In this document: piece after piece, positions 8,886-15,723 of the stretch
Position numbering within the stretch: the first letter of the stretch is position 1
Layout of the letters: the number at the start of each line of letters is the position of its first letter
DNA from: JAJACP01 sp964350245
GTDB lineage: Bacteria > Chlamydiota > Chlamydiia > Chlamydiales > JAAKFR01
DNA length: 37,350 nucleotides
Assembly (NCBI GenBank): GCA_964350245.1
Contig: CAYGJC010000019.1
Span: 1-37,350, forward strand
Direction of reading: 5' to 3'
Translations under genes and position numbers: made by a program
Notes under the pieces: model-generated
The model's database searches: none
Seen by the model: only the letters and a program-made list of their open reading frames with translations
Told to the model about the DNA's origin: nothing

Positions 8886-9740
8886 ATGCGTTCCCACATC
8901 TCATTTTTTACACTCTTTTTTACTTTGATCGGAATTGCAAGCTATGCTCTGCCTATTGGAAACCCTTCTGACCAGCGTTACTTGACCGGGAATGCCTTTT
9001 TTTCATGTTGTGATTCCTCTTCTTCCTGCTTAGATTGCTTTGATATGAGCGTGAGTTTTTACGGAGACTATGTTTTCAATAGAAAGCTTGAGGTGACCAC
9101 AGCTGGTAATGTGCCTATCCACAAAACAGAAATCTATACAAACGCAGCTTACCTAAGTGTGGGGTATTGTAAGTGGATTGAGGCATTTGCCACCCTGGGA
9201 ACTTCCAGTTTGTCGCTCACATTTGATCAGCCCTTTCTGTCTGAGGTGGGCGGTATGGAAGAAATTGAGGCACAAACCTCTTTTTCATGGAGCCTGGGGC
9301 TTAAAACGTACGCCTTTCAGTTTTGTGGATGGCAGCTGGGTTTAGAAGGGCAGTATTTTCGTACCTATCCCCACCTGAGTTCTATTGCCGTGGCGGGAGT
9401 TCAGATTACCTTACCTTTTATTCAGGATATTGATTTCTTGTATCAAGAGTGGCAAATTGGATCCGCCCTTTCTTATCCGATTTGTGTGGCTCCCACGATT
9501 TTAATTGTGCCTTACCTCGGCTACAAATTTTCGTATGCAAAGCTGAGCTTTTTCCGACAAGAGCTTCAATCTGGCAGCATTAGTCTTACGGTGGAAAGCA
9601 ACACACTAGAGAATGCTAGACATTACGGAGGATATGCCTTTGGAGTCTCTTTGATAGGTGGATCGGTAGCTTCTATCTCCGCAGAAGTCCGCTTTATGGA
9701 TGAGAAAGCCGTCCATGTCAACTGCTTGTTCAATTTTTAA
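8886..9740 (+). CDS. MOMP/PorB-like chlamydial outer-membrane porin
   Basis: A GAGGAGAAAAAC box precedes the ATG. Residues 1-22 form a signal peptide ending in ASYA, and the mature protein starts LPIGNPSD, the same start as chlamydial major outer-membrane proteins. Further MOMP-type landmarks are a cysteine-rich early loop (CCDSSSSCLDC), SFYGDYVFNRKLEV, which resembles the MOMP segment GYYGDFVFDRVLK, and the C-terminus DEKAVHVNCLFNF, resembling the MOMP end HVNAQFRF with a terminal aromatic for beta-barrel assembly. At 284 residues it is shorter than Chlamydia MOMP (about 390) or PorB (about 340), suggesting fewer or shorter loops. Its location just after the pckG block is where Chlamydia carries porB. 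It probably forms a general or selective porin. Confidence 0.85.
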   Translation: MRSHISFFTLFFTLIGIASYALPIGNPSDQRYLTGNAFFSCCDSSSSCLDCFDMSVSFYGDYVFNRKLEVTTAGNVPIHKTEIYTNAAYLSVGYCKWIEAFATLGTSSLSLTFDQPFLSEVGGMEEIEAQTSFSWSLGLKTYAFQFCGWQLGLEGQYFRTYPHLSSIAVAGVQITLPFIQDIDFLYQEWQIGSALSYPICVAPTILIVPYLGYKFSYAKLSFFRQELQSGSISLTVESNTLENARHYGGYAFGVSLIGGSVASISAEVRFMDEKAVHVNCLFNF

Positions 9741-9804
9741 TACACGCTCTTTTAGCCGACTCGTCACCCGACTCTTTAGCCCGATTGGAGGCTTCCTTTT
9801 TAAA
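9730..9804 (-). pseudogene. Remnant of the C-terminus of a paralogue of the 491-residue gene
   Basis: On the minus strand this stretch reads FKKEASNRAKESGDESAKRA and four further codons before a stop, closely resembling the tail of the gene at 10648-12123 (SKEASARAKESSVTLAKK). The DNA match is clear at the forward string around 9770-9800 against 10684-10716. A stop lies a few codons further upstream, so only this tail survives. It overlaps the last bases of the porin gene. Together with the duplicate phosphodiesterase tail at 10512-10651 it indicates an old tandem duplication. Confidence 0.55.
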
Positions 9805-9891
9805 GAGACTATCCAGTACAAATTCGGGTCGTATCACACAGATACTGCTGCAGCAACAATAAAGAAACTGAATACAATCTTAAATAGGAAG

Positions 9892-9943
9892 CCCTAAACT
9901 TTTAGGGGATCACAAAAACAATATCTCCCCTTTTGGGGGAGAT
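9892..9943. other. Two hairpins downstream of the porin gene
   Basis: Two inverted repeats follow each other: CCCTAAA (9892-9898) with TTTAGGG (9901-9907), and ATCTCCCC (9923-9930) with GGGGAGAT (9936-9943) around a TTTTG loop. They lie between the converging porin and XRE genes and may help end transcription, but neither has a clear uracil tract, so I do not call a standard intrinsic terminator. The rest of 9741-10020 holds no gene that I can support, only the remnant at its left end. Confidence 0.4.
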
Positions 9944-10020
9944 GAAGTTGATGCGGAGATCATTTGCAGTAGTGACGCTCCTAAAGAGGAAGACATAGTC
10001 CGAGAATACGAAAGGTGAGA

Positions 10021-10323
10021 TTAAAGAAATATTCTGTAGTCTGTCTTAAATACCTTAGCAAGTCTTTTGGCAATGTTCTTTCCAATCGGCCGCAAACCTC
10101 TTTCCATAAGGCTTATATTGCTTTGTTTTACTCCAATAATCTCACCAAGCTGCTTTTGAGTTAAATTTTCACGATAACGCAGCCCACCTAAGGCAATCGC
10201 CCCCTTGGGTAAATTCAAGTCCTTTTGGGCTTGCTCTATATATTTATCGGCAGAGATTGACCCTCTTTCCTCATCTAAGAATGACTCTTGCTTAGTACGG
10301 TGCTTTCTCGTGTGTGCCCGCAT
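10021..10323 (-). CDS. XRE-family helix-turn-helix regulator, orphan antitoxin-like
   Basis: The 100-residue protein has a canonical Cro/C1 helix-turn-helix at about 54-77 (LTQKQLGEIIGVKQSNISLM) and a short basic N-terminus. Its size and context fit the antitoxin half of a HigBA/RelBE-type pair with toxin-first order: 12 bases upstream of its start ends a fragment resembling the C-terminal half of a RelE-like toxin. A palindrome at 10442-10464 upstream of both is a plausible operator for autoregulation. The regulator itself looks intact. With the toxin broken, it may persist as a stand-alone repressor or immunity gene. Confidence 0.75.
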   Translation of the reverse strand: MRAHTRKHRTKQESFLDEERGSISADKYIEQAQKDLNLPKGAIALGGLRYRENLTQKQLGEIIGVKQSNISLMERGLRPIGKNIAKRLAKVFKTDYRIFL

Positions 10324-10335
10324 AATACACCTCTA

Positions 10336-10413
10336 TTACTTTGTTTTTTTATAAGCAGTCCAACAAGCCACATATGTTAGTCGCCCTTTCTTTAGGTGGC
10401 AGTGGTAAGTCAT
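10336..10413 (-). pseudogene. RelE/HigB-like toxin remnant
   Basis: The minus strand encodes MTYHCHLKKGRLTYVACW followed by a short unrelated tail (TAYKKTK) and a stop. The HCHLKKG-x-TYVACW pattern resembles the core strands of small RelE-superfamily ribosome-dependent mRNA interferases, which continue into a final EVxYxGTHE-like strand that is missing here. In-frame sequence stays open to about 10456 without an upstream ATG, so the front part is lost too. It is too short to be an active toxin. Its place directly before the XRE gene supports the reading as a decayed toxin-antitoxin pair. The family match rests on memory of motifs, so confidence is moderate. Confidence 0.45.
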
Positions 10414-10441
10414 CCTTCCCAACCTGTTTCCATACGGAGAG

Positions 10442-10464
10442 AATATATCAAAAAATGATATATT
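10442..10464. promoter_or_regulatory. Palindrome, candidate operator for the XRE regulator
   Basis: AATATATCA (10442-10450) and TGATATATT (10456-10464) form perfect 9-base arms around AAAAA. The site lies about 120 bases upstream of the XRE start and just before the toxin remnant, in the position expected for the autoregulatory operator of a toxin-antitoxin operon. XRE dimers commonly bind such AT-rich dyads. No hairpin-terminator features accompany it. Confidence 0.5.
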
Positions 10465-10511
10465 TCAAGTAGAACATTTTTTGATCCCGTTAGGCTTCCT
10501 ATGCAGGGGGG

Positions 10512-10651
10512 GTAAAGGTTGTGGTGACCCACCGCAAAGAGATTATCCGGAGAGGTGACGATCCCGATAGAAAGATCACCTCTGAACTCGCTGAGATGAA
10601 AGATTTAGGCATCCCATCATCCCTGCCCAAAGGGATCGGCTGCTCTTCTAA
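10512..10651 (+). pseudogene. Decayed second copy of the phosphodiesterase gene's 3' end
   Basis: This stretch aligns base for base with the last about 140 bases of the gene at 7942-8868. It reads VVVTHRKEIIRRGDDP, then KITSELAEMKDLGI, and after a small deletion that shifts frame it reads IIPAQRDRLLF and a TAA at the same place as the intact copy. By eye roughly three quarters or more of the bases agree, so the duplication is not recent, or it came from a related strain. No start or upstream part is present. Its stop overlaps the converging stop of the 491-residue gene, possibly the arrangement before the porin region became interposed. Confidence 0.8.
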
Positions 10652-12123
10652 CAAGAGGGAATTTTTTTGGCTAAAGTGACGCTTGACTCTTTAGCTCGGG
10701 CTGAGGCTTCCTTTGAGGCTGTGAGGGCTTTTCTCGAGCCGTGGCCAGCTTGAGCAGGAATCATTCCTACCCGTAAAAGAATACCTCTGATTGGCGCAAG
10801 TAGGTCTAGCATATGTCCATGTACAACGGAGTACCGCACCCAATTAGACTTACGAAAGTAGGTGTGACCGCCGCCAATTTTGTCTAAAGCTGTTGCAAAT
10901 TTTGTAAGAGCTGTCGGAGAATACTCAATGCCGGCATCTAAGGCTTTATCGTAGGCCCACTTTGAACAATTAACTTTGTCCCTATCCGGGTGAAACATAT
11001 CAAAAAAGACAATAGGGTTACCTTTGTTGTAGGCTTCTTGTTCTTTTATAATTGTTGCCACCATAAAATTTAGTTTCTCTATAGAGGCTGGTACGGTCGG
11101 GCCCTTTTTATAGTAGCGGAGTTGACTCGGATTTCTGCGTATACGCCGTTCAATTACTGCAGGAATACCTTTGGGAGGTTTTTTTATTTGTGTAGCCTCC
11201 GCAGATTTTTGTTCAACCATACTAGCTATTTCAACCATTTGTTTAGCCACTCCAGAGAAACAGTCTTTGGTTCCTCCTTTTAAAATGTGGGCAAACTGAA
11301 GGTAATAGCGGTTACCTTCTACATACTCCATGACCAACATGGCGTGACCGACTAAATTGGGACCACATCCGGTGCTTGATCCTGTGTTGACTAGAGTAAC
11401 AGCTCCTCTCTCTGGGGTGAGTTCCAGCTTCGGATTGAAATGGCTCTTCCACGGAACATGGATAAAGACTAGCTCTTCAATTTTGTTTTTTGTGACTGTG
11501 AGGCGTTCCAATTCAAAACGCTCTATTGTGTCTATTTGCTCGGGAGTAATTGGGTGGGCAGCTTTGTCGGGATGATTGTAGTCTTCTAAAAGAACACCTT
11601 TTTCGAGGGGAATAAAGTGGATCACCTTATGAAAAGTGTCTGTAATCTTCCAAACAAACTGATTGTCGGATTTAATTAGCTCTGCTCTAATTTCTTGGTC
11701 CCACCAGACCCTTCCTGTGTGTCCCACAAAAGGCCTAAAGTAGACTTCATTCGTAGTGCTGTCCAGGTGAGGGCAATACGTATCTCGAATTGCATTAAAT
11801 TGTCGAGAAGTTGCCTTCACATCTTTAGGACTTAAACTTTCTTGAAGTAAGTTGTTTGACTTATGATCAAAGACGGCATAACGAACGGTGTCGTTCTCGA
11901 GCTTAACTCCGACAATTCTGGTTGGTAAATGCCATAGAAAGGCGTCGCTTGTGGCATAATCGGTTAGCTTGTCCTGAGCCACAACTTTTGCTTTCAACGG
12001 TTTCCTTTTGCCATATAGGGGATTGACAAAGGTGTTTTGAGAAGCAGAGCTTTCTTCGGCTTGGTTGGATTGAAACGGACCGATCACGTAGTACGAAAAT
12101 CCGGTCGATAAGGCATGAAACAT
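10648..12123 (-). CDS. Unknown 491-residue protein with possible permuted papain-like (LRAT/NlpC-type) motif
   Basis: I do not recognise the family. No signal peptide or clear membrane helix is visible. Two motifs stand out: GPNLVGHAMLVMEYVEGNRYY with H260 at the start of a strand, and KVNCSKWAYDKALDAGI with C386 at the start of a helix. A histidine strand preceding an NC-x-x-aromatic helix is the order seen in circularly permuted NlpC/P60, YiiX and LRAT-type cysteine hydrolases, so a thiol hydrolase or acyltransferase effector is a hypothesis. The tail is alanine- and lysine-rich. It is the last gene of a minus-strand run with three small paralogues, starting 3 bases after the nearest one, so co-expression is likely. 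A C-terminal remnant of a relative lies at 9730-9804. Confidence 0.6.
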   Translation of the reverse strand: MFHALSTGFSYYVIGPFQSNQAEESSASQNTFVNPLYGKRKPLKAKVVAQDKLTDYATSDAFLWHLPTRIVGVKLENDTVRYAVFDHKSNNLLQESLSPKDVKATSRQFNAIRDTYCPHLDSTTNEVYFRPFVGHTGRVWWDQEIRAELIKSDNQFVWKITDTFHKVIHFIPLEKGVLLEDYNHPDKAAHPITPEQIDTIERFELERLTVTKNKIEELVFIHVPWKSHFNPKLELTPERGAVTLVNTGSSTGCGPNLVGHAMLVMEYVEGNRYYLQFAHILKGGTKDCFSGVAKQMVEIASMVEQKSAEATQIKKPPKGIPAVIERRIRRNPSQLRYYKKGPTVPASIEKLNFMVATIIKEQEAYNKGNPIVFFDMFHPDRDKVNCSKWAYDKALDAGIEYSPTALTKFATALDKIGGGHTYFRKSNWVRYSVVHGHMLDLLAPIRGILLRVGMIPAQAGHGSRKALTASKEASARAKESSVTLAKKIPSC

Positions 12124-12126
12124 TTT

Positions 12127-12492
12127 TTACTCCTTAAAAACTTTGATGGATCCTTTTGCGCTTGAAGCCCCTCCATCGATCGATGCCTCTGCGCCTTTTG
12201 CGCTTGCTACGGCGGGAACACCAACTGATACGGCAACAGGCACACCGGCTGCCACAGCTACTGGGAATGTAAGCTCAAAAAGAGACTGCTCGTCGCGCGT
12301 AAAAGCACGTGCAGATAAGTAGGCTGCGCCGCTTAGAGTCCTAGCGACAGCTGTACTGGCAACCGTAGTCACTTGAATGGCTCCATATAGCGCATGATCC
12401 TTTGCGGCACGAGCTGCATCATCGACATCCCTCTCTAGTTGGTCCCAGTCAATACTGGATTTGCCATTACCAACAGGTGCAGTAGAACTCAT
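12127..12492 (-). CDS. Small Ala/Gly-rich protein, tandem paralogue 1
   Basis: This 121-residue protein is a clear paralogue of its upstream neighbour, which has the same length. Shared parts are the start MSST-P, the motif SIDWDQLERDVDDAARAAK near residues 13-31, and the end ASIDGGASSAKGSIKVFK. The middle (about 72-98) is hydrophobic and alanine/valine-rich and might enter or lie on a membrane. No known domain is evident. An AGGAGA box precedes the ATG. Three bases separate its stop from the 491-residue gene. The common N- and C-terminal signatures could be recognition elements for secretion or for binding the downstream protein, which is conjecture. Confidence 0.7.
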   Translation of the reverse strand: MSSTAPVGNGKSSIDWDQLERDVDDAARAAKDHALYGAIQVTTVASTAVARTLSGAAYLSARAFTRDEQSLFELTFPVAVAAGVPVAVSVGVPAVASAKGAEASIDGGASSAKGSIKVFKE

Positions 12493-12511
12493 TTGATTCT
12501 CCTAATAGTTT

Positions 12512-12877
12512 TTACGCCTTAAAAATTCGGATGGATCCTTGCGCACTTGCGGCACCTGCATCAATTGAAGCATCTGCAGCTTTTATAGAAGCGATTCCAG
12601 GAGCTCCGACTGATAGGGCGGCAGATCCGATACCACATGCAGCACCTGCGGATTCTGCGTCTTCAATTGACTCTTTGTTATTCGTAACAGAACGTGCTGA
12701 TAGCTGTGCAGATTTATCACATGCAAGTCCCGATCCAAATGCCGTAACCAAAGTGGCTGAAGTCACATAAGCATCCACTTCATTTTTTGCAGCACGAGCT
12801 GTATCATTGACATCTCTTTCTAGTTGGCCCCAGTCAATGCTGGGTTTGATATCGCTTGTAGGTGTAGTAGAACTCAT
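12512..12877 (-). CDS. Small Ala/Gly-rich protein, tandem paralogue 2
   Basis: The start is set at 12877 because it gives MSSTTPTSD, aligning with the paralogue's MSSTAPVGN, and an AGAGGATC box lies just upstream; an in-frame start 21 codons earlier is less likely. The 121 residues share SIDWGQLERDVNDTARAAK and the terminal ASIDAGAASAQGSIRIFK with paralogue 1. The middle differs more and carries a glycine/alanine-rich hydrophobic stretch (GAACGIGSAALSVGAPGIAS). Function is unknown. The gap to paralogue 1 is 19 bases. Confidence 0.7.
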   Translation of the reverse strand: MSSTTPTSDIKPSIDWGQLERDVNDTARAAKNEVDAYVTSATLVTAFGSGLACDKSAQLSARSVTNNKESIEDAESAGAACGIGSAALSVGAPGIASIKAADASIDAGAASAQGSIRIFKA

Positions 12878-12942
12878 TTTGATCCTCTTCTGGTTAAAGT
12901 TATATGGTTTGTTATCCGGGCATATTCTGAAAGCAACCACTG

Positions 12943-13221
12943 CTAGGAAGTTACTCTCTTCGCTACCCTAATTGACCCAGTAGCGCTTGTCTTAACACTT
13001 GTGGTACTAACGTAGGCGCTGGCATCTATACCCTTATCAGTTACCTCCTTGCCTATTTTTACAGACACTTCAGCGGCTCCCTTAGCTGCAGGATCTAAAA
13101 CAAAAGAGGCTGCTTCAGGCGCTCCAAGGTGACGGCTAGCCGTTCGTAGACCGCGCTCTGAAGCTGCTTGTACAACGGGAAGAGCGGTTGTGCAGACAGC
13201 TTTGGCTGAATCGGCCATCTG
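12943..13221 (-). CDS. Small paralogue 3, N-terminus lost in assembly gap
   Basis: The reading frame from the gap to a stop at 12943 encodes about 92 residues ending KGIDASAYVSTTSVKTSATG followed by SIRVAKRVTS. The KG-x-DAS and TGSIRV-K elements match the C-terminal signature of the two downstream paralogues, so this is a more distant third member. The N-terminus lies in or beyond the run of N, so length and start are unknown, and an apparent frame running through the Ns to 13356 should not be trusted. It sits about 65 bases upstream of paralogue 2 on the same strand. Confidence 0.55.
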   Translation of the reverse strand, partial: QMADSAKAVCTTALPVVQAASERGLRTASRHLGAPEAASFVLDPAAKGAAEVSVKIGKEVTDKGIDASAYVSTTSVKTSATGSIRVAKRVTS

Positions 13222-13321
13222 NNNNNNNNNNNNNNNNNNNNNNNNNNNNNNNNNNNNNNNNNNNNNNNNNNNNNNNNNNNNNNNNNNNNNNNNNNNNNNN
13301 NNNNNNNNNNNNNNNNNNNNN
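13222..13321. other. Assembly gap of 100 N
   Basis: Exactly 100 unresolved bases, the usual placeholder for a scaffold gap of unknown length. It falls between the truncated Inc-like gene and paralogue 3, in a region with tandem paralogues, so a collapsed repeat or a missing additional family member is possible. Confidence 0.95.
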
Positions 13322-14014
13322 CGGTAGCTGTTCCTGATTTCTTCGACTCGGTTCACTTTTGAAGCATCTTACTATGTGTTTATACCCAAAACCAATAGCG
13401 ACAACAGATGATGCAGAGAATACCATACTTGCCAGCGCTGCGATAGATGTTGAACTCCCAGGACAACCGTCCGGATAAAAAGTGTTTCCTTCTACTGTAG
13501 CATGCGTGCAATACCACCCTCAAATAGCTCCCTCTAATGTTACCAGTGCACACCCTATGCCTGTGATGCGTGCACATTGTGTTGTACTGCAGCCGTCCCT
13601 TGAAGGTGCTGGTCTTAACACGGGAGATGTTGTTGTAGAAGCAGAAGAAGTTTCCGAAGGTTGTTCGACAGGTGCAGCTTGAACCGGACCCTGGACATAT
13701 GCTTCAAGTATTTTCCATAAGCAGGTAAGGTATATCAGGGTGAGTAAGGATATCGCAAAGTAAGTAATTGCAAGCACGTGGGATGACTGGGAGCAGGCAC
13801 GCCCATAAGTAATTCTCCCCGAACGCTCAATTTCTGGAAAACCGCAAAACACTGTCAACCCTCCTCCGACCATCGCAATCACTGCACATCCAAAAGCGCT
13901 GACGCTCATGCAACAGTTTGTGCTTTCACGAGCATCAGCTTGAGAAGGAGGGGCTCCCCCTACCAATGCTGTTGATTCACCTATCCTCGATTCACTTACG
14001 TTACTCACGCTCAT
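13322..14014 (-). pseudogene. Inc-like four-helix membrane protein interrupted by in-frame TGA
   Basis: The ORF starting at 14014 encodes 164 residues and stops at a TGA (13520-13522), but the same frame stays open past it into the gap at 13321. The first half has two hydrophobic segments (about 38-58 and 79-100) with cysteine-containing loops; the second half repeats the layout, with ITGIGCALVTLEGAI, the TGA, GWYCTHATVEGN, then SIAALASMVFSASSVVAIGF. The TGA thus falls within what would be the third helix of an internally duplicated protein. A nonsense mutation or sequencing error is most likely. A GGGGGGT box precedes the ATG. If functional, an Inc-like secreted membrane protein is the best guess. 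Confidence 0.6.
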
Positions 14015-14113
14015 AAGACCCCCCCATTCAGATGGAAGAAAGAGTTTTGCGGTCTATCCCAACTTTGTCAAAAGAAAAAATTACCTTAATTCGGCTTTGC
14101 TTAGCCTCTATGT

Positions 14114-15595
14114 TCACACTTTTTTGAACAAATCTTCGAGCACCAACGCGCTTTGGACTAGATCCTCAGAATAGATGTTTTTTTTCACCCCAAGTGTGGT
14201 AATCAGGACTAGAAAGATCTGTTTTTTTGAGGGCTTCCCGGTTGTGGGGTAATTTCTTTCAACCGTGTCTATCTTGTTTAAAAGCGCACGTGCATATGGT
14301 TTGTCTATGGTAAAGACCTTATCTGTATATTTTATCTCGCAGAGACTTAACACATGGTCGTCTCGATCGATGAGAAGATCGATTTGAGCTCCTATATCGG
14401 AACTTTTTTTGGGTGGACGGTAGATCCAGCTTCCGCATTTGTAGTGGATGTCATCTAGATCTAAAGCATGAGTGATTTGATCAATGTGCTTCAGACATAC
14501 GGACTCAAAGGCAAAGCCTGCCCAAGTCGTTTTAATCGGTTGCTTTGAGATTTTGCTCCAGTAACCTTTTTCACCCGAATGCATCCCTGTTTTGAGCAAG
14601 GGCTCTATCCATTTTAGATAAAAGAGCGCATACTCATCGATCACACGATACACCTTGTCGCGCTTCAGCTTTCCTAACGGAATGAATGTTTTGATAAAGC
14701 CCGAGGCCTCAAGCTCATCTAATCGTTTGTTCAGTGTTCCACCTGAGGATAAATGTGTTGTGTTGATCAGCTGCTCTCTAGATAAAACTCCCTTATCGGC
14801 TATTTGGCGTACGATCTCGGAGTTAATTTCTGCGTGATCAAATAGAGAGCGAAATAGATTCTTAAACTCGTCAAAAAGAACGCCGTTTTCTTTAAAGCAT
14901 AAATTATCAATGATTTGAGCGGAAGACTGCCCCTTTCTAATCTCTGTGAGATAATAAGGCACTCCACCCATTACCATGTATACATCTAAAATTTGTCTAT
15001 TGGTAAGAAGGATCCCCTGGGCTTGAAGAAATTGTTTTGTCTCTTTGAGACCAAAAGGTTTGAGTAAAAGTTTTTTAGTAAGCCTATTATAGAGTCCCCC
15101 TTTTGCGTTGACCACGTGCTCTAGCATCCATGAAGCGGCTGATCCGCAGACAACTAAAATCATGTTGGGGATCTGGCTCCAAAATAAATTCCAGTTGTAT
15201 TCTAGGGCTTGCATCAGGCCAGATCTTTTGGCTGCCAGCCAGGGAAGCTCATCTAAAAAAATGATGATTTTTTTGTTTTTGGGAGCTTCTTTGATCAGTT
15301 GAGTCAACTGTTCAAATGCGTCAGACCATGAATGTGGGGTTTTTACGGGATGATCTTTAAAAAATGTTTTAGAAAGGGCTTTGGCAAAATTTTTTAGCTG
15401 AAGAGGTAAAGAGAGATTTTTTACGCCCGCTGTTTCAAGGTAGAGGCCTTTATTTTTAAAGTATTCTCGGATCAAAAATGTCTTGCCCACCCGTCTTCTT
15501 CCATAGACAGCAATGAACTCCGCTTTTTTTGAACCTCTTACATGACTCAAGACTTCTATTTCTTTCTTTCTTCCAATGATCTTCTTTTCTGACAT
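14114..15595 (-). CDS. P-loop ATPase with C-terminal PD-(D/E)XK-like domain (DUF234/archaeal-ATPase type), element A
   Basis: The 493-residue protein starts at an ATG preceded by GAGGAGTCCG; a TTG four codons earlier lies inside that box and is less likely. It has Walker A GRRRVGKT (about 32-39), Walker B KKIIIFLDELPWL, a sensor-like MILVVCGSAASWM, a winged-helix segment (LSREQLINTTHLSSGGTLNKRLDELE, positions about 275-300) and a C-terminal AQIDLLIDRDDHV then LCEIKYTD that fits the PD-(D/E)XK nuclease core (D, then E-x-K). This architecture is common in mobile, multi-copy ATPases of archaea and bacteria. Function is not established. Two tandem palindromes lie 13 bases upstream. The gene at 30466 is a distant homologue. 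Confidence 0.85.
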   Translation of the reverse strand: MSEKKIIGRKKEIEVLSHVRGSKKAEFIAVYGRRRVGKTFLIREYFKNKGLYLETAGVKNLSLPLQLKNFAKALSKTFFKDHPVKTPHSWSDAFEQLTQLIKEAPKNKKIIIFLDELPWLAAKRSGLMQALEYNWNLFWSQIPNMILVVCGSAASWMLEHVVNAKGGLYNRLTKKLLLKPFGLKETKQFLQAQGILLTNRQILDVYMVMGGVPYYLTEIRKGQSSAQIIDNLCFKENGVLFDEFKNLFRSLFDHAEINSEIVRQIADKGVLSREQLINTTHLSSGGTLNKRLDELEASGFIKTFIPLGKLKRDKVYRVIDEYALFYLKWIEPLLKTGMHSGEKGYWSKISKQPIKTTWAGFAFESVCLKHIDQITHALDLDDIHYKCGSWIYRPPKKSSDIGAQIDLLIDRDDHVLSLCEIKYTDKVFTIDKPYARALLNKIDTVERNYPTTGKPSKKQIFLVLITTLGVKKNIYSEDLVQSALVLEDLFKKV

Positions 15596-15608
15596 CGGAC
15601 TCCTCAAG

Positions 15609-15703
15609 AGTTATGGCTGGATAAAAAAGATGTTAACCCAGCCATAACTTTTTCTGCAATGGAGTTATGGCTGGATAAAAGCGCTATTAATCCAGCCATA
15701 ACT
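15609..15703. repeat. Tandem pair of palindromes upstream of ATPase A
   Basis: Two copies of an inverted repeat start 54 bases apart. Copy 1 has arms AGTTATGGCTGG (15609-15620) and its complement (15638-15649). Copy 2 has 14-base arms AGTTATGGCTGGAT (15663-15676) and its complement (15690-15703). The flanks are also shared: 18 bases from the left arm and 15 bases including the right arm are identical between the copies, while the loops differ (GATGTTA against GCGCTATTA). The pair lies between the end of the PAP2 gene and the start of ATPase A. I find no other copy in the window. Confidence 0.9.
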
Positions 15704-15723
15704 TTTGTTTTGGGTGGGACGGT

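Noticed and set aside
9700..9897. 65-residue plus-strand ORF after the porin
   Set aside because: It begins inside the porin gene in another phase, and part of it is antisense to the remnant at 9730-9804.
12943..13426. Two ORFs running through the 100 N
   Set aside because: The gap length is a placeholder, so phase across it is unknown; only the flanking parts were annotated.
13380..13577. 65-residue minus-strand ORF in another phase
   Set aside because: It overlaps the coding-like continuation of the Inc-like gene and has an unlikely composition.
15609..15703. The paired palindromes as transcription terminators
   Set aside because: The T-rich sides lie on the plus strand, where no gene precedes them; on the minus strand no T-tract follows the stems.
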